A DNA stretch of 62,000 bases from Gnetum montanum (GCA_015680685.1 MNCI01000579.1:366332-428331); one strand, 5' to 3'. Shown: positions 10,543 through 23,766, numbered from the stretch's first letter. Made by a program: numbers and translations. Notes: generated by a model not told the origin, from the sequence alone.

Positions 10543-10935
10543 GCCACTATAACCATCCATAAATTTATAATAGAAATGCCCTACTATTATGTCCAATACT
10601 TGATCCAAAAATGGAAAAGGAAAGTGATCTTTATAGGTTGCCATGTTCAACAACCTAAATTAAAATCAATAAAGACCCTCCACTTGCCTTCTTTCTTTGG
10701 CACTATAAAAAGTGGGCTAACCTACTTACTATTTGCAATGGGGCAAATGAACCTCACCTTGATGAGTTGTTTAATTTCTTCCTTAATAATCTATTTAAGC
10801 TTGAGATTCAATCTTTTCTACAGCTATCTCTTTGGTTTTATGAAGGAGTCTATACAAATCCTATGTTGGCATATCCTAGGATCAATTTTAGTGAGCTTAG
10901 GTTATAACCATGTAAAGGTTGTTGGTCATTTGCTA
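10543..10935 (-). pseudogene. RT start of Gy-A2, truncated by Gy-A1
   Basis: Aligns by eye with 45300-45690 of Gy-A5. On the minus strand it encodes the beginning of RT up to the domain where Gy-A5 has the FLDGYSGY motif. It is interrupted at 10542 by the 3' end of the inserted Gy-A1. Confidence 0.8.
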
Positions 10936-11800
10936 ATAAATTAAAAAAACTACTTTTTCTCTTCTTCTTTCTTTTGCAAGGAAGCAAGATTAACATTGAT
11001 GATAACTAGCTTGCTATTGGTTAGAAAAGCATATTATGTCTCAACTGGTAAAGCTTTCAGCTCAAGGGACTCTTGAATGTTTTAGGGATTTCCAACTCTT
11101 TCCAATTGATTTTACCTTTTTCTTCTGATAGTTGGTGATGGACTTGGTCTAATTTGTTCATGCTATCTACATAAGAGCTCATGAGGCTCTCAGTTAGCTC
11201 CATGCATAATGTTGAGTTGCGCTCTATTTTAGTTATCAACCAATACGTACCCTTCTATTTTGTGGTTTCTGTGTATAAGCACCTTTGAATTTCTATGACA
11301 TCTACATGCTTCATGCATGATTTGAGTGTTAGACTTTGAACAATCCATAATTTCTACACATAGTGGCACCCTATGTCACTGTATTTGATTTATGAAATGC
11401 ACTTCTTCTTGATCTTTCCAAATTCATTCTCCTTGGATATTTTCAAGGAGAGATCTCTTATCCCCAGCTGTGCATCAATGGTACTTATCCACACTCTTTC
11501 CATAATGATAGAAAAGTTCCCTTGGCAATTATCCACTTGGATCACTAAGAAGTCAACAAGATACGACCACCTACAAATAGTGGTCACAATGTCCTTCACT
11601 AATCCCAAGAAATAGTGATGAACTAATCTACCAATTCTAAGAGAATGTTGCTCTTTTTAAGTGGAGGTAGGTTCTAGGCTTTGTACATTTCCTATGATAT
11701 CAAGTTAACTTTAGAATCTAAATCCAAAAGAACCTTGAAAGGTTCATTATTGGCAATTTGCAAATAGATGAGGGGACTTCTAGGATCAAATATCTTCCTA
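10936..11800 (-). pseudogene. Protease and protease-RT linker of Gy-A2
   Basis: The motif LLDLDSKVNLIS (about 11700-11745) corresponds to LLDSGSGVNLIS in Gy-A1, with the Gly after DS changed. Downstream strand motifs (VDFLVIQVDNCQGNF, then IIMERVW) are readable at 11480-11550. The linker toward RT keeps a MELTESLMSSYVDSMN segment at 11160-11210, matching the Gy-A1 linker near 3830-3870. Confidence 0.75.
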
Positions 11801-14414
11801 GAAAGGTAGAGGTCCTTAATCCAATTAGTAACAACATGGGTCAACATTACAATGTGTACTTTGGTAGGAGTTTAGTTTTAATGGTTGTAAAAGGATATTG
11901 TGGAGGAGTTAGGAGAAGTAGGATCACTAGCCGCATGTGTCTATAATGGCTTGGTAAGACTGTTGATTCTAAAAAGGGTCTCTTTTGAGGCTTAGTGTTA
12001 GAACCACTTTGTTGAGAAGCCAACTATAAGTTCACAACCCTTATGCCATTTCTTTACTATGGCTAGGCTAGTATTTCTCCCTGCATAGATGGAGTAGGTT
12101 GTAAAGGAGTTAAGGACGGAGGTGAAAGAGTTGAAGGATGAGGAGGGTAATAAGGAAATGGGCACTCTCCTCTTGGAGATGGTGCTCTATAATACTCAAG
12201 AGGGTAGTAGTGGTGTTGGAAGAAAGCATAACTGAAAGAGTCATGTGGAGAAATTGTTTGCTAAACATAATACTCGTATAGATCTAGCTTGCAATAAGGG
12301 TATTGTTACCTTGGCGGTGGCATCCCGCACAACTGTGAGTGTTGCCACTACTAATACTGCTCATGAGATTAAGGTGGTGCTACACTCAGATAGTAGAATT
12401 ATTAGTGGAACTATTGATAGTTTCCTTGGGAGTAAGGCAACCTCCTAGGTGCTTACCATTTGGCAAATCTAGGATTCAATGCATACACTCAAGATTCTTG
12501 TAAGTATGATATAATGGGGTAACACCCCTTAGGATGTTCATATTAATATATGTCACACCCTTCATCATCTATTTTAGAATCCACAACCTTTTCTACTATA
12601 GCAACTTTTCCTTTACTCTTATGATGGAAATGTTCAACTCTCTTTTTCTCCTTCTTTCATGTTCACTACCTCCTTGATCTTTATTCTCCTAAGAAATTCT
12701 TAGAGTAGTTTGAAATTTTTCTTCCACAAAGTCCAACATGTTGTCAACTTTGGCTGATATTTCAGAGATAGATTTTTTGATCGATAAGGTTTTTCATTGC
12801 ACCACTTTATTAAGTGGTGCACCCTCCTCATTGTCATAGAAATAGACGTTCCTCTTGTAGAGAGAGGTCCTTCTTGTACTCTTTTGTACTTTCCCTATTT
12901 CTTAGTTCATCTTCCTCCTTATCCACTCACTTAATTAGCCTTTGGATCTAATGGAACCTTAGCTCCAAAAGCCTCCCTTAGGCATAGACCCCAAGAGTTC
13001 TCCTCATTTCAGTTCAAAGTCCATCTATGATGTGGGGTAACTGATCCCTTTGAGAATAGCCATGGCTTAGGCATTAATGCAACAAGGAGTAGTACCTCCT
13101 CATGGCTACATCCAAGGATTCATGAGTTTCATGTTTCCATCCTTGGATCTACCTTCTCAAGTTGGACATTTGAGAGTATGTCTGATACTTTTTATTGAAT
13201 AATTCAAGCATCATACTCCACCTTTGAATGGATTTTGGTTCCAAAAATTGGTACAAACTTTTAGCTCCTTTGATGAGTGTCTTGGAAAACAACTTCAACT
13301 TTTGACACTCATTTCCTATGTTTTGTAAGGTACAAGCATCATGAAAGGCTTGGAGATGATTTTGTGGATCAAAATTATATCCTCCAAATTTAGGAATATT
13401 ATTCATGTCTAACCATTTTATGTGGCTATCTTTCATATGGCTTATTAGTATTTTAACTACCTCTGCAATGTTAAGCATGTTCCTTGTAACAAGCAAGGGC
13501 TTGACATAGTCATAGTGATCATAGTGGCCCCTTTAATGGACATGATGCCTATGAAAATTTTTGCTATCCCTTCTTTCTATGTGTTGGTCCTCCCTTGATT
13601 GCCCACGATCTTGGTCATTACAGTAGAATTAATGAGCATTTTAATCTCATTGTTCAACTTCATCATGATCCTTATTACCCTTGTGGCTCCAATTAAAGTT
13701 GGAGGAGGAAGATGATGAGGATGAAGAAGGCAAAGAGAAATGGAAGCCCCACTTGTGTGGTGTATGCTACTTCCTCTTCTATGATCCCTACCATGTTCAT
13801 CATGTTTGTCCTGGCCTTGGTGCTTATCCTTGCTCTTGCCTTGCCTACCCTCTTTCGAGGCTCTCTAATCATGGGATCCATTGTTCCTAAAACTAGGATT
13901 GATTATAGTTTATTCTATTTGCTAGTTAAGGATATCCTCATCAAAGAGAGGAGGAGAATCAATGTACTAAGAGCTCCCCAAAAACAAGTTCTCCTGTTAT
14001 TTGTCTATCTATAGGAACAAGTGAATAGGTCCCTTTTTTTCCTTTTGTGGCCTCATATCAAACCTTCATCTACCAATATTTCTTTTTATGTGCCTCTGTG
14101 GGATGATAATCCTAATAGACATCATCTTGTACTTCATATTCAAAATTGAGTCTAGCAATGTTCAACTTGATAAGATTGTTTAAGAGCATTGTAGGAAGAG
14201 ATTGGTTGGGAGGAAACATGATGTTGCCTTCCATGTTCCTTCACCATAGCTTCTCATCTTGATGTAGGATGAAGGTGAAGTTAAAATTTTACTCATTTAG
14301 ATAAGTGTAGACCACTTTAAACAATTTTGGCACTCACATCTTATGGTCTTCTTATTATTGCTGATTGGATTTGCTTACAAATGATGGAGAGTTTTCCTTG
14401 TGAGAAGAAGCCAT
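11801..14414 (-). pseudogene. gag of Gy-A2
   Basis: The start at 14414 (MASSHK) corresponds to MSSQRR and MSSHRH of the other copies. The best-preserved part is the core at 13149-13496: IAEVVKILISHMKDSHIKW, DMNNIPKF, AFHDACTLQNIG, then ending LRR, a very close match to Gy-A1. The C-terminal part (12000-13100) is Gly/Ser/Gln-rich in the Gy-A1 frame and badly broken. No zinc knuckle is seen. Confidence 0.78.
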
Positions 14415-14542
14415 GTTAGTACTTAAGAAAAATAGTGTTCTTATGTTATTATTATTTATTTTAATAATGTAACCTTAGGTTTCAATACAACATCATTGAA
14501 TATTTTCACTAACTTCCTAGGTAGTGCACATATCTAACTAAA

Positions 14543-14562
14543 GTCACTACCAATGATGCCAA
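14543..14562 (-). other. Primer binding site of Gy-A2
   Basis: The reverse complement, TTGGCATCATTGGTAGTGAC, directly follows the LTR end and fills the same 20-base slot as in Gy-A1. Confidence 0.65.
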
Positions 14563-15400
14563 TGATGAGCAACAACTATACCCTATGCACAACCATACAA
14601 ATTACAATCATTCATGTGCAATCTGGTTGAACTCCATAGATGTTAGCTCTCTAAGTACACATTATCTATGATGGTGAATCTAAGGACACAATGGTTGTCT
14701 TCTTAGTTCTACTTGTATAAGTGCAAGCATATGGTTAAGTGTAACCAAGGCACATGATTTGTATAATTTTATATTTTTTATCTATTTTATCCTAAGCATA
14801 AAATAAATTGATTAAGTGCTAATTAATATAATAACTACCTAGTTCCTTAAACTATTTCCTAACATAAGCATCTGATCCCACTTTTTGTACACATCTTGAA
14901 AGCATTATAACATTTCTAGGTTACCAAGTGCTAACACTACTAGGATAACCAAGCATGAACATTATGTTCGAGGTGGTCATACTTATGTGTATTAATAAAT
15001 ATTATTTAATTAACTAAAGACATTGAAGTAAATTTCATGAATAATAAAGTGCATTAAAGTAAACATTAAGCTAATTCTAAATGCTACAAGGTTTATTAAA
15101 AAGCTTGTCTTTATTGTTGTTACACCAAGGTGTCCAAGTACATTAGTGTACGAATAAGGATCTGTACACTTCTTAACTCCTACTCTAGGCACTTAGAAAA
15201 TATTCTAACTATTGGAAAAGTAAATTGCAAGAACTTTGTTAGGCTACTAAATGAATGATTTTGTAAATGCGGTGGATGTGTGCATTTATATAGGAAGACA
15301 TAGACACTCTGTTGATGCATATGTATTGATGCATCTCTCTATGTATTGACAAGGATGTGTCAAAGTAACCTTGTCAATGGACCCAAACAATGATTCATCA
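14563..15400 (-). repeat. 5' LTR of Gy-A2 (838 bp)
   Basis: On the + strand it begins TGATGAGC and ends TTCATCA. The order of blocks (hinge near AACCATAC, central AT-rich part, TATA region at 15277-15285, GATGCAT-type U3 repeats at 15310-15390) mirrors the LTRs of Gy-A1 and Gy-A5. Confidence 0.82.
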
Positions 15401-16092
15401 ATATATAAGTGCTTTTTAAAAATTGGTTTGCAAAGTAGAATAAGAGATATATAATAAATAAAGAAATATAAATTATATTGCACTACAATTGTCCTCAATG
15501 GGATATGATATGAATATGAATATGCTCATTTGTTAGTGCTCACCTTCTACTTATTGGTATACATTATGAAAAAAATTTCCCTATATACTACTAGTGGTTT
15601 TTCAATTAAGGTCTCTGAACTTTCTTCTACTACTTTATAAAATGTGCTACTCAAAGCTATCTCCCACATTAGTAAGGGTAGTAACCATTTCTACATTTAC
15701 AATGATTATTACATTTATCGGTAGCTTACATTTGGTATAACTACAAACCGCTTATCAATTTGAAGAAGCTTGTTATGACATATAATGCTTGAATTCTCTT
15801 TTTGTAGTGATGGGTGCTTAATCACCTACTTCTTTCCTTATTTAACAATCCTTCTCGTTTAGTGTATTTCTTAGTTGGGACAAAGAAAATAGAGGGGAAA
15901 TGCAATTTGCATATTATTTTAACTTTCTTATAAATATCTATAGGATATTTATATTTCTATTTTATAAGAAACACTTAGTTGAATTATGTACTTTGTAAAT
16001 ACTTTGGTAGAAGGTTATTTGAATTTGAATTTGTTTTATTTTAAGCTTACGTGTATGACATAGTTTAGTTATATGCTTTGTAATTATCTTTT
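15401..16092. other. Unassigned 0.7 kb between two divergent LTRs
   Basis: AT-rich. I see no long conserved frame, no repeat shared with the rest of the window and no RNA gene. It may be old host sequence into which Gy-A2 and Gy-A3 both inserted in opposite orientation. Confidence 0.4.
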
Positions 16093-16965
16093 TAATGAAA
16101 TTTAAATAAGTTAGATGCATCAATGTATGCCCATCAATGCAACCTTGTCGATGCATACTTGGATACGTTAGCGCATATGCATCAATGATGATCCTCCATA
16201 AGCCTATATAAATGCCCGTACTAGCTACAATTATAGCACCTTTGGTTATTCTCCTCATGAAGCTCTTGTAGTTTTCTTTCATAAGCCTTAGTGAGATTTC
16301 CATCAAGTGCTTAGAACATGAATTAAATTAATTATATGAAGTTTTATTCAAATTTATGATGTACCTGGACACTATTGCATGATGGAAATAAAATCGAGAT
16401 TTCTTCTCTCCATTGTAATACTTAGACTAGAATTTAGTTTACTTAAAAGAATTTTACTTTACATGTATTTTACTTCTTTATACATAAAAATATAACATTT
16501 TATTTTGTAGTAACATGAGTATGACCACTTCAAGCATAACATATTAACATTTGGTAATTCTAGTAGTGAATACTTGATATGCCTAGCAATAAACATTTGG
16601 TAACTAAGTGGTGTTAGTATAAGCTTAGGATGTGTATGGAAAGTAAGAATGCATACTCTATGTTTAGAATAGTCTAGTCATTAATTACTAAAATTTTAAT
16701 ATTTCAATTAATTATTTTCTTAATTCTTTTAAACATTAAAAAATAATAAAATTATAAATACAAATATCTTACACCTTAATCATACATAGTCATACAAATG
16801 AAATTAACACAAGTAGTCATTGGGAAGAAAACAACTAGTAATCTCATATTTAACTATCTATGAAAAAAGATACTTATGTAAAAGTGATCCACAAAACTTG
16901 ATTGGATTGCATGTACATGCTTGTGATTCATATGATTAGGCATAATGAATTCTTACTACTCATCA
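16093..16965 (+). repeat. 5' LTR of Gy-A3
   Basis: Ends CTCATCA at 16965, with the primer site immediately after. The start is placed at TAATGAAA (16093), a G-to-A form of TGATGAAG, at the distance from the TATA box (TATATAAAT, about 16203) seen in Gy-A1. U3 holds GATGCATCAATG-type repeats at 16110-16190. Confidence 0.75.
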
Positions 16966-16985
16966 TTAGTTCCATTATCAAGGAC
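16966..16985 (+). other. Primer binding site of Gy-A3
   Basis: TTAGTTCCATTATCAAGGAC directly follows the LTR and matches the slot and length of the Gy-A1 site. Confidence 0.65.
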
Positions 16986-17119
16986 TATTTTTTAGCTATG
17001 TGCACTAAGTGTTTTAAATAGTGAAATTATAGAATGTCATTATAGGAATATAATGCATCATCCTTTAGTAAAATAATAATATTTTATTTAAGACATATTA
17101 TAAAAATAAAAAATAAAAA

Positions 17120-19091
17120 ATATCTTCTTCTCATAGGGCTAATTGTCCACCTACTAATGATTTTAACAAATAACATGATAAGAACAAGAAAGATGTTGAT
17201 GAGGTACCTTAACTAAAGCTTTTCTATGCCCATCTAGATCTCTATTATTCATATTTTACTTTCATCCTTTACTAGGATGAGAAACTACACTAGAAAGAAT
17301 TGGAGGACAATGTTGTATTACCTCTCAGTTATGTTATTCCTTCAATATTGATGATAGCACTAATGAAGCTAGGGCTTGAACTAGTAGTCCTAGAATACCA
17401 AGGAACACCTGTCCAAAGACTATGAATGAATATATGCCCAAGTTAGAAAATATAAACTCATGGAGGCTCATCATGAAGCCTCCAAGGATAAGAAGGTCTT
17501 GATCTCATAGTCAAAGATGGAGGACACTCAACTTTCATTAGGGTGATCATAGTGCTAAGGTTCTTCTTTCTTTAGTAAGATAACAAAATTCATCAATGGG
17601 TACATTCAACCTTAGTAAGTAAGTAAGATAATGGGAGAACTAGTCCCAGAACCCTGGGAATCTCAAGGCTAAGATCCTCCAACCATTCATAAAAAAAATC
17701 ATTAAGGGAATAAAGAAGAAGGGAAAGCTAACATAACTCCCCTTGCTCTCTATCCTCACCATCCTCTTCATTGTCAAGCTCTAAAAAGGGAAAACGTAAC
17801 TAATATTAAAAGAGGAATGATTGAGATCAAGGTGGAGATGATATAACATCCCATCATAAAGATGAGAGAACAAAACATATAAAGTAACAAGATGAAAAGG
17901 AACATCATTAGGAAAGAAGGCATAGTAGGCCACATCATAGAAGACATGGTTATGATAGGGGTCTTCATGAATATGATAACTATGATGAACCACTACTTGC
18001 TACTAGAAGCATGATAAACATGTTATAGATAGTTCATATTTCCACTAGGCATCAAAGAGATAGTGAGATTACATGACTTGATATGAACAATATTAGTAAG
18101 TTTAAGGAAGGTTATAATGTTAATTTGCAACACCACTTGCATGCCTTCCATGGTGCTTGTTCCTTTCCAAACATTAAGAATAACTAGTAGAAGCTCAAAT
18201 CATTCCCTAAGACACTCATTAAAGAAGCTAAAAGTTGGTTCCAGTCTTTGGAGTTAGAATCTATCCATAGATAGAGTGCAATATTGAAGCTATGCAACAA
18301 CAAATATCAAACATACTCCAAGGTTTCCAACTTGAGAAAAAAAATTCAAGGGTGGAAACGAGGCAATCAAGAATCCCTCGATGTAGCCTTGGGAAGGTAC
18401 TATTCTTTTTTACAATGATGCCTAGGTAATGGTTTCTCTTAAAGGGAGTAGCTGTGCCATGTAATAAATGGTCTCAAGAAAAAAATTAGAGACTCTTGGA
18501 ATCTATGCCTAAGGGAGATTATAAAAAATGAGATCTTATAAGATAAAATGGCTAATTGATCAAGTGGTCGAAAATGAAGGGGAACTAAAAAATGAGAAAG
18601 TGTAGAGGAGGATAATAAAGATTCCTCCATTTGAAAAAGGAAGGTATGTGTCTATGATCCTAAGGAGGAAACATCACTAAAGAAGGTTATGCAAAGAAAA
18701 ATTTTACTAATTTAAAAATTTTTCACAAAGATATTAGATAAGGTGGGTAAGCTATGAAACTCTTTAGATGAGAGGTTCCAAACAGCTCTTAAAATCATGG
18801 AGGAGAAAATAGAGTAGGGAAACAATAACAATGATAGTAGAAGAAGAAATAATATAACAAAATACTACCATCAATAGAAATTTAAGGCTATGATAGTTAA
18901 TGAGGTTATAGATTCTAGTATAGGAGATGAATGGTGTAACATATACTAATATGAACATTCCATGGAATGTTGCCTAGTACTATCACACTTGAGAAAATCT
19001 ATGGTTTACGCCTTGAATCCAAAGTTTGCTAGGAAGCAACCACCTAGGAGATTACATTATCCACAAAGTAATTATCAACTGTAGTTCCACC
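17120..19091 (+). pseudogene. gag of Gy-A3, first part (split by copia Co-1)
   Basis: Homologous to gag of Gy-A1. The start codon is ATA (17120-17122) where the others have ATG, followed by SSSHRA. The core is at about 18080-18430 (ISKFKEGYN, HHLHAFHGAC, SLELESIHR, YSKVSNLR). The gene is interrupted at 19091 by Co-1, and the next piece is 24481-24556, where the TGGAATG..CTCTACAAC block of Gy-A1 (2630-2650) resumes. It is heavily decayed, with many stops and small indels. Confidence 0.75.
19087..19091. repeat. Target site duplication of Co-1, left copy
   Basis: CCACC here and CCACT at 24476-24480 flank the copia element, and gag homology to Gy-A1 continues straight across the two sites. Confidence 0.8.
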
Positions 19092-19764
19092 TATTGGAAA
19101 AATGAAGATAAATACATTAATATTTTTTTGTTGTATTTCCTTTTATGTTTTTTTAAAAAGGATGTTGCATTTTAAATAATGATATGAAGAAAAAGAATAA
19201 AGGGCTAAGTTTGTAAAGTGATGTTTATGTGAGGATGTCTTTAATCCCACATGTGTTAGGATTGGGATTTGGTCCTAATGTTTCCTTAGAAATAGAAGGC
19301 TTGGCTAAGCCTTTAAGTTTGTATTTTTGATGTGGAAGCATCATATTGAGCTTTTACCTTAGAGACAAAAGTCTAAGATCTAAGATCTATTAGAGTAATA
19401 GATTGGATGCTTGGAAAAGCTATAAGGATAGCTTGTGTCCTTAATATTTGAGCAAAATAGAAGGTAGATTAGCATTGTTGTGGAGGTAGAATAAAAAGGG
19501 CCTCAACCATGTAAATCTCTATGTTCTTGTGCTATTTTCTTTTGCTATTTTCATTTTACTTTTACAACAAACATTTTTTCGAGTTTACAATGGTTTTTTA
19601 GTGATTTACAACATATATTTGATCTACTACAGTGTGATATTTTCTAGCTTTAACATTTTATTCAAGTCTACAACATTCTAATAATTTCTCTAGAGCTTCT
19701 CTAGTGTATTTTTAGATCTGATCTATTGATTATTTTATTGAAATTATCACTTCCACTCATGACA
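19092..19764 (+). repeat. 5' LTR of Co-1 (673 bp)
   Basis: Begins TATTGGAAAA, against TGTTGAAAAA in the 3' copy, and ends GACA. It aligns to 23820-24475 throughout, with substitutions and small indels. Confidence 0.9.
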
Positions 19765-19766
19765 AC

Positions 19767-19778
19767 TAGTATCATAGG
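19767..19778 (+). other. Primer binding site of Co-1, tRNA-Met type
   Basis: TAGTATCATAGG lies two bases after the LTR and is a decayed form of TGGTATCAGAGC. Confidence 0.6.
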
Positions 19779-19779
19779 T

Positions 19780-21120
19780 AGATCTAAAGAGATGGAGAGG
19801 CTACAAACAACAGAAAGATTGATAGGAAGGAACTAGAATGCCTGGAGCATTTTAATAAAGGAAATTTTACCACAAAAGGAGTGCCAAGAGATCCTAGAAC
19901 CCTCTCAACCAGTGGGAATGTCAAATGCTAATTGGAAAAAAATGAAGACCAAGGCATTATCTTTCATTCATCCAACCCTAAGCAATGGGATCTTGGCATC
20001 AATTAAACCTGATATGGATCGACATGATTTGTGGCAAACGTTGAAGAATAGGTTTGATAAAGTATGATGTTTGAATACCTTTCATATTTATCAGAAATTT
20101 TTTAGATGCAAGAAGAGATATGATGTGTCTTTCCAAGATCATTTGGATGAGTTGATGGGAAATTTGAATAACTTGGAAAAATATAAAATTGTTATCCCAA
20201 ATTTAGTTAAATCCTATGGTCTATTAGACTCCTTACCTGATTCCTGGTCTGCAATTGTGACATCTATTACTACTTATATGAGTGTTTCATCTATGACATT
20301 TGAATAGGTCATGTCTAACCTTCAGGATTCAAAAGGAAGAGTAGATGAGTTTTTTGGATCTAGAAATGTTCATATAGCAAAAGAAAGAGGGAGAAGTAGA
20401 AAACATTTCCCAAGTAAGGGGAGAAGCAAGAACAGAGGTGTATCATGTGGCAAAATATAAACTCAAGAGTGATGGTTTTGTAAGAAGAAAGAGCATTTGA
20501 AGAAGGACTACTTCACATGGAAAGCACAAAAAGATAAAGAAAAGGAGAAGTCAAAAAAAGGAACATCAAAGGTAAATGCAACTAACAAAAATGTTAGTTT
20601 CTTGGCTCAAGAACCATGTACAATGGTGGTAGATATACATATCAATGACATCTAGTTAATTGACTCAGATGCCTTCTTTCACATTTGTCCAAAAAAGTCT
20701 TGTTTTACATATTATCATGAAGTTAAATCAGGTTTTGTATATGCTACCAATGGAAAAGCTTTAAAAGTCCTTGTAATTGGAAGTATAAGTCTACAACAAG
20801 TAGGGATGCCAAAGGTGACAATAGATAATGTTAGACATGTTCCTAAAGTCACCAAGAAGCTGATTTTAGTTCCACAGCTAGGTTTAAATTTCAATAGTGG
20901 ATGTGGACATTGGATGATTTACAAGGGAATCATGACCATTTTGAAAGGAAAGGAGGGCAACTTATATATGTTGATGGTAGATTCATGCAACTCTGTTGCA
21001 GTAGTTTTTAATGCAAAAAGTTCTGAAGTGTGGCATAGACATCTTGGACACATTGGTTGGTCAGGCTTAAAGGTACTTCAAAATCTCTCTCATTCCTATA
21101 TTTTCTTATGCCCAAATTGA
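19780..21120 (+). pseudogene. gag, protease and integrase N-terminus of Co-1
   Basis: The gag helical core reads HDLWQTLKNRFD (about 20020) through FQDHLDEL, YGLLDSLPDSW and SSMTFE (about 20305). The CCHC knuckle near 20465-20510 is ruined: the first Cys is TGA and the last is Tyr (WFCKKKEHLKKDY). The protease motif is LIDSDAFFHIC, with the Asp kept but the following Gly and Ser changed. The integrase zinc-binding start WHRHLGHIGWSGL is at 21030-21070. Stops at about 20306, 20458, 20655 and 21118 separate readable stretches. Confidence 0.82.
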
Positions 21121-22100
21121 TTGCAAAGAATTTTTAGTTGGAAAATCTAAGAGAGTAAACTTCCATAAAGATCTGGATTGCAAAAATAAAAATAAGTTAG
21201 AATTGGTCTATTCTAATGTTTGTGGTCCTATGACTCCCATTTCTCTTAGTGGATCTATTTATTTTCTTACTTTTATATATGATTGTACAAGAAAGGTTTG
21301 GTTTTATATGCTAAAATAAAAAGATAAAGTGTTTTTGGTTTTTAAAACATTTTTTGTAAGAGTAGAAAATGAAATAGGCCTAAAAATAAAATGTTTGCTA
21401 ACTGATAATGGTGGGGAGTACACTTCCAAAGTATTTTCTGATTTCTGTAATAGCAAAGGAATTAGGCATATTCATACCCCTCCTAGTACACCATAGGAAA
21501 ATGGAGATGCTAAAAGATGTAATAAAACATTATTAGATCATGCTAGAACAATGGTTTTAGGTGTTGGCCTACCTATGGTGTTTTGGGGAGAGGTAGTTAA
21601 GATTGCAACATATTTGGTGAACAGGTCTCCACATTCTTTAATTGATAATGTTGTTCTAGAAGTTATTTAGAGAAGTAAAGACATTTCATATATTCATTTA
21701 AGAATTTTTGGGTGCAAAACATTTATGCATATTCTAAAGGAGAACAAAACTAAGCTATAGAACAAGGCTAAATGTTGCATATTTGTTGAATATGGAGAAG
21801 ATGATTTAGGATTCAGACTTTGGGATCCTGAATTGAAACATCTAGTGAGATCAAGAGATATTAAATTTAGAGAAAATGTGATGTTTGGTGAGATGCAAAA
21901 AAAAAGACAAGAATTCAATGGCTCAGACAACATGAGAACTCCTTTTAAGATGACTAAAGAAGTTAAAAATGATGAAATTCATGGATTTTCCATACCTGGA
22001 AACATTGGACAACATGCTAAAATTACATGGCAACAAGCTAAGAACTTAGGACAATAAGGAGAAAATGAACAACAACAAAATGAGGAAGAAGATGATAAAC
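21121..22100 (+). pseudogene. Integrase core of Co-1, two catalytic residues lost
   Basis: The first catalytic Asp is Asn (SNVCGPM, AAT at 21215-21217). The second is intact in LTDNGGEY (GAT 21414-21416). The third, Glu, is Lys (ENGDAKRCN, AAA 21512-21514). Downstream are HARTMVLGVGLP and FWGEVV. The C-terminal part includes FVEYGEDDLGFRLWDPE (about 21783-21833), the usual copia integrase tail. Confidence 0.85.
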
Positions 22101-23766
22101 AACAAGCTATAGATGTGTTTCATTGGGTTAGAAGGTCAACAAGAGCTACTAGGCCCCCTGACAGGTACTCTTTCTTGCTAAATTATGTACTTTACAGTGA
22201 TAATGATGAACCAGAAACAATGGAGGAAGCCATGAAATGTACTAATGCTAAAAAGTGGAAGGCAACTATGAATGATGAATGGGAATCACTCTAGTAGAAC
22301 AAAACATGGAAGCTAGTTTAGTTGCCAAAAGGGAGAAAACCCTTGGATTATAGGTGGCTATACAAAATTAAAACAAAGACCAATGAGGCAAAACATTTCA
22401 AGGCTAGGTTGGTGGTGAAAGGCTATGCACAAAAACTAGGCATAGACTTTCAAGAAAGTTTTTCTCTAGTGGTAAAACACTCTTCTATACGTTTAGTGCT
22501 ATCTTTGGTGGCCTGCATGGACTTAGAATTGGAAGATCTTGACATAAAAATAGCATTCCTCCATGGAGATTTGGAGAAGGAAATATACATGGAATAACTA
22601 GAAGGGTATGAAAAACAACAAGGTTCAGGTCTAGTTTCCAAACTAAAAAAAGAGCTTATATGGTCTGAAACAAGCCCCTAGGTAGTGGTATAAAAGGTTT
22701 GATACCTTCATGAAGAAGCTAAATTATCAAATAAAAAATTTGGACCATTGTGTGTATTTTTATGGAGATGTTTTAGGTAAGTTTACAGTGTTGTTGTTGT
22801 ATGTTGATGATATGTTTATTGTTGGAAATGACATGGCAAAATAAAACATCTAAAACTAGAAATGGGCAAAGAATTTGCTATGAAAAGGATTTGGGACAAG
22901 CAAAAAAAATTCTTGGAATGAATATTTACATGGCTAGAAAAAGGAAGAAGTTATGGCTAAGTCAAGAAGATTACAATGGAAAGGTTCTAAAATGTTTCAA
23001 CATGGAGGATGCAAAACCTGTAAGTACACCTCTTTCAGCATAATTTAATTTATTAAAAGAGGATTGTCCAAAGTCAAAATAGGAATTTGAAAAGGTGAAA
23101 AATGTCCCATATACTTCTATTTTTGGGTCATTAATGTATGCTATGGCTTGTACATGTCCTAATATTACTTATGTCATTGGAGTAGTTAGTAGATTTATGA
23201 CCAACTATGGGTGGAATCATTAGGTAGCTGTTAAATGGATTCGAAAATATTTAAAGGGCACAAAAACACATTTCTTGTGTTTTGGAGATGCTAATTTTCA
23301 TATTGAAGGTTTTGTAGATGCAAAATTTGCTGTTGATCATGATACAAGACGTTCCACTACAGGGTACACATTTATTTTTGGTGGTGCAATAGTGAGCTAG
23401 TTGTCACATCTACAACCACTAGTAACTTTATCTACAACCGAATCAGAATATGTAGCTCTCATAGAAGCATGCAAGGAGATGTTATGGATGAATAGATTCT
23501 TGCAATCTCTTGGATTAAAACAACAAAGATATCCTATGTTTTGTGACAATTTGAATGTAATCCATCTTGCAAATAATTTTGTCCTTTATGCCAAGATGAA
23601 ACATATATATATCTAGTTCCACTTCATAAGACAAATCATAGAGGATGACTTGGTGCATGTTTAGACAGTCCATACAAAGCTTAATGTTGCTAATGCTTTA
23701 ACAAAACCAATGATAGCTAAAAAACACATTTTCTATAGGAAGAAGCTTGGGATAGCTGAAGCTTAA
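22100..23766 (+). pseudogene. Reverse transcriptase and RNase H of Co-1
   Basis: RT starts near EAMKCTNAKKWKATMNDEW (22228-22290), then WLYKIKTKTNEAKHFKARLV, VKGYAQKLGIDFQESFS, LDIKIAFLHGDLEKEIYM (about 22537-22590) and the catalytic box YVDDM at 22800-22814. RNase H includes TGYTF, TESEYVAL and KEMLWM (23438-23490), then NALTKP with Asn for the usual Asp (about 23690). The reading ends near 23766. Stops and two frameshifts (about 22660 and 22815-22850) break it. Confidence 0.88.

Larger units (their letters stand above)
10543..15400 (-). mobile_element. Gy-A2, older minus-strand gypsy copy, 5' half
   Basis: Reading leftward from 15400: 5' LTR, primer site, gag, protease and the start of RT, cut at 10542 by Gy-A1. 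The remaining pol and the 3' LTR must lie left of the window beyond Gy-A1. Gene order and motifs match Gy-A1 and Gy-A5, but decay is heavier. Confidence 0.9.

Noticed and set aside
10495-10944. 149-codon + strand frame spanning the Gy-A1/Gy-A2 junction
   Set aside because: Crosses an insertion boundary and is antisense to RT; hydrophobic by accident.
12245-12448. Open + strand frame of 67 codons
   Set aside because: Antisense to gag of Gy-A2.
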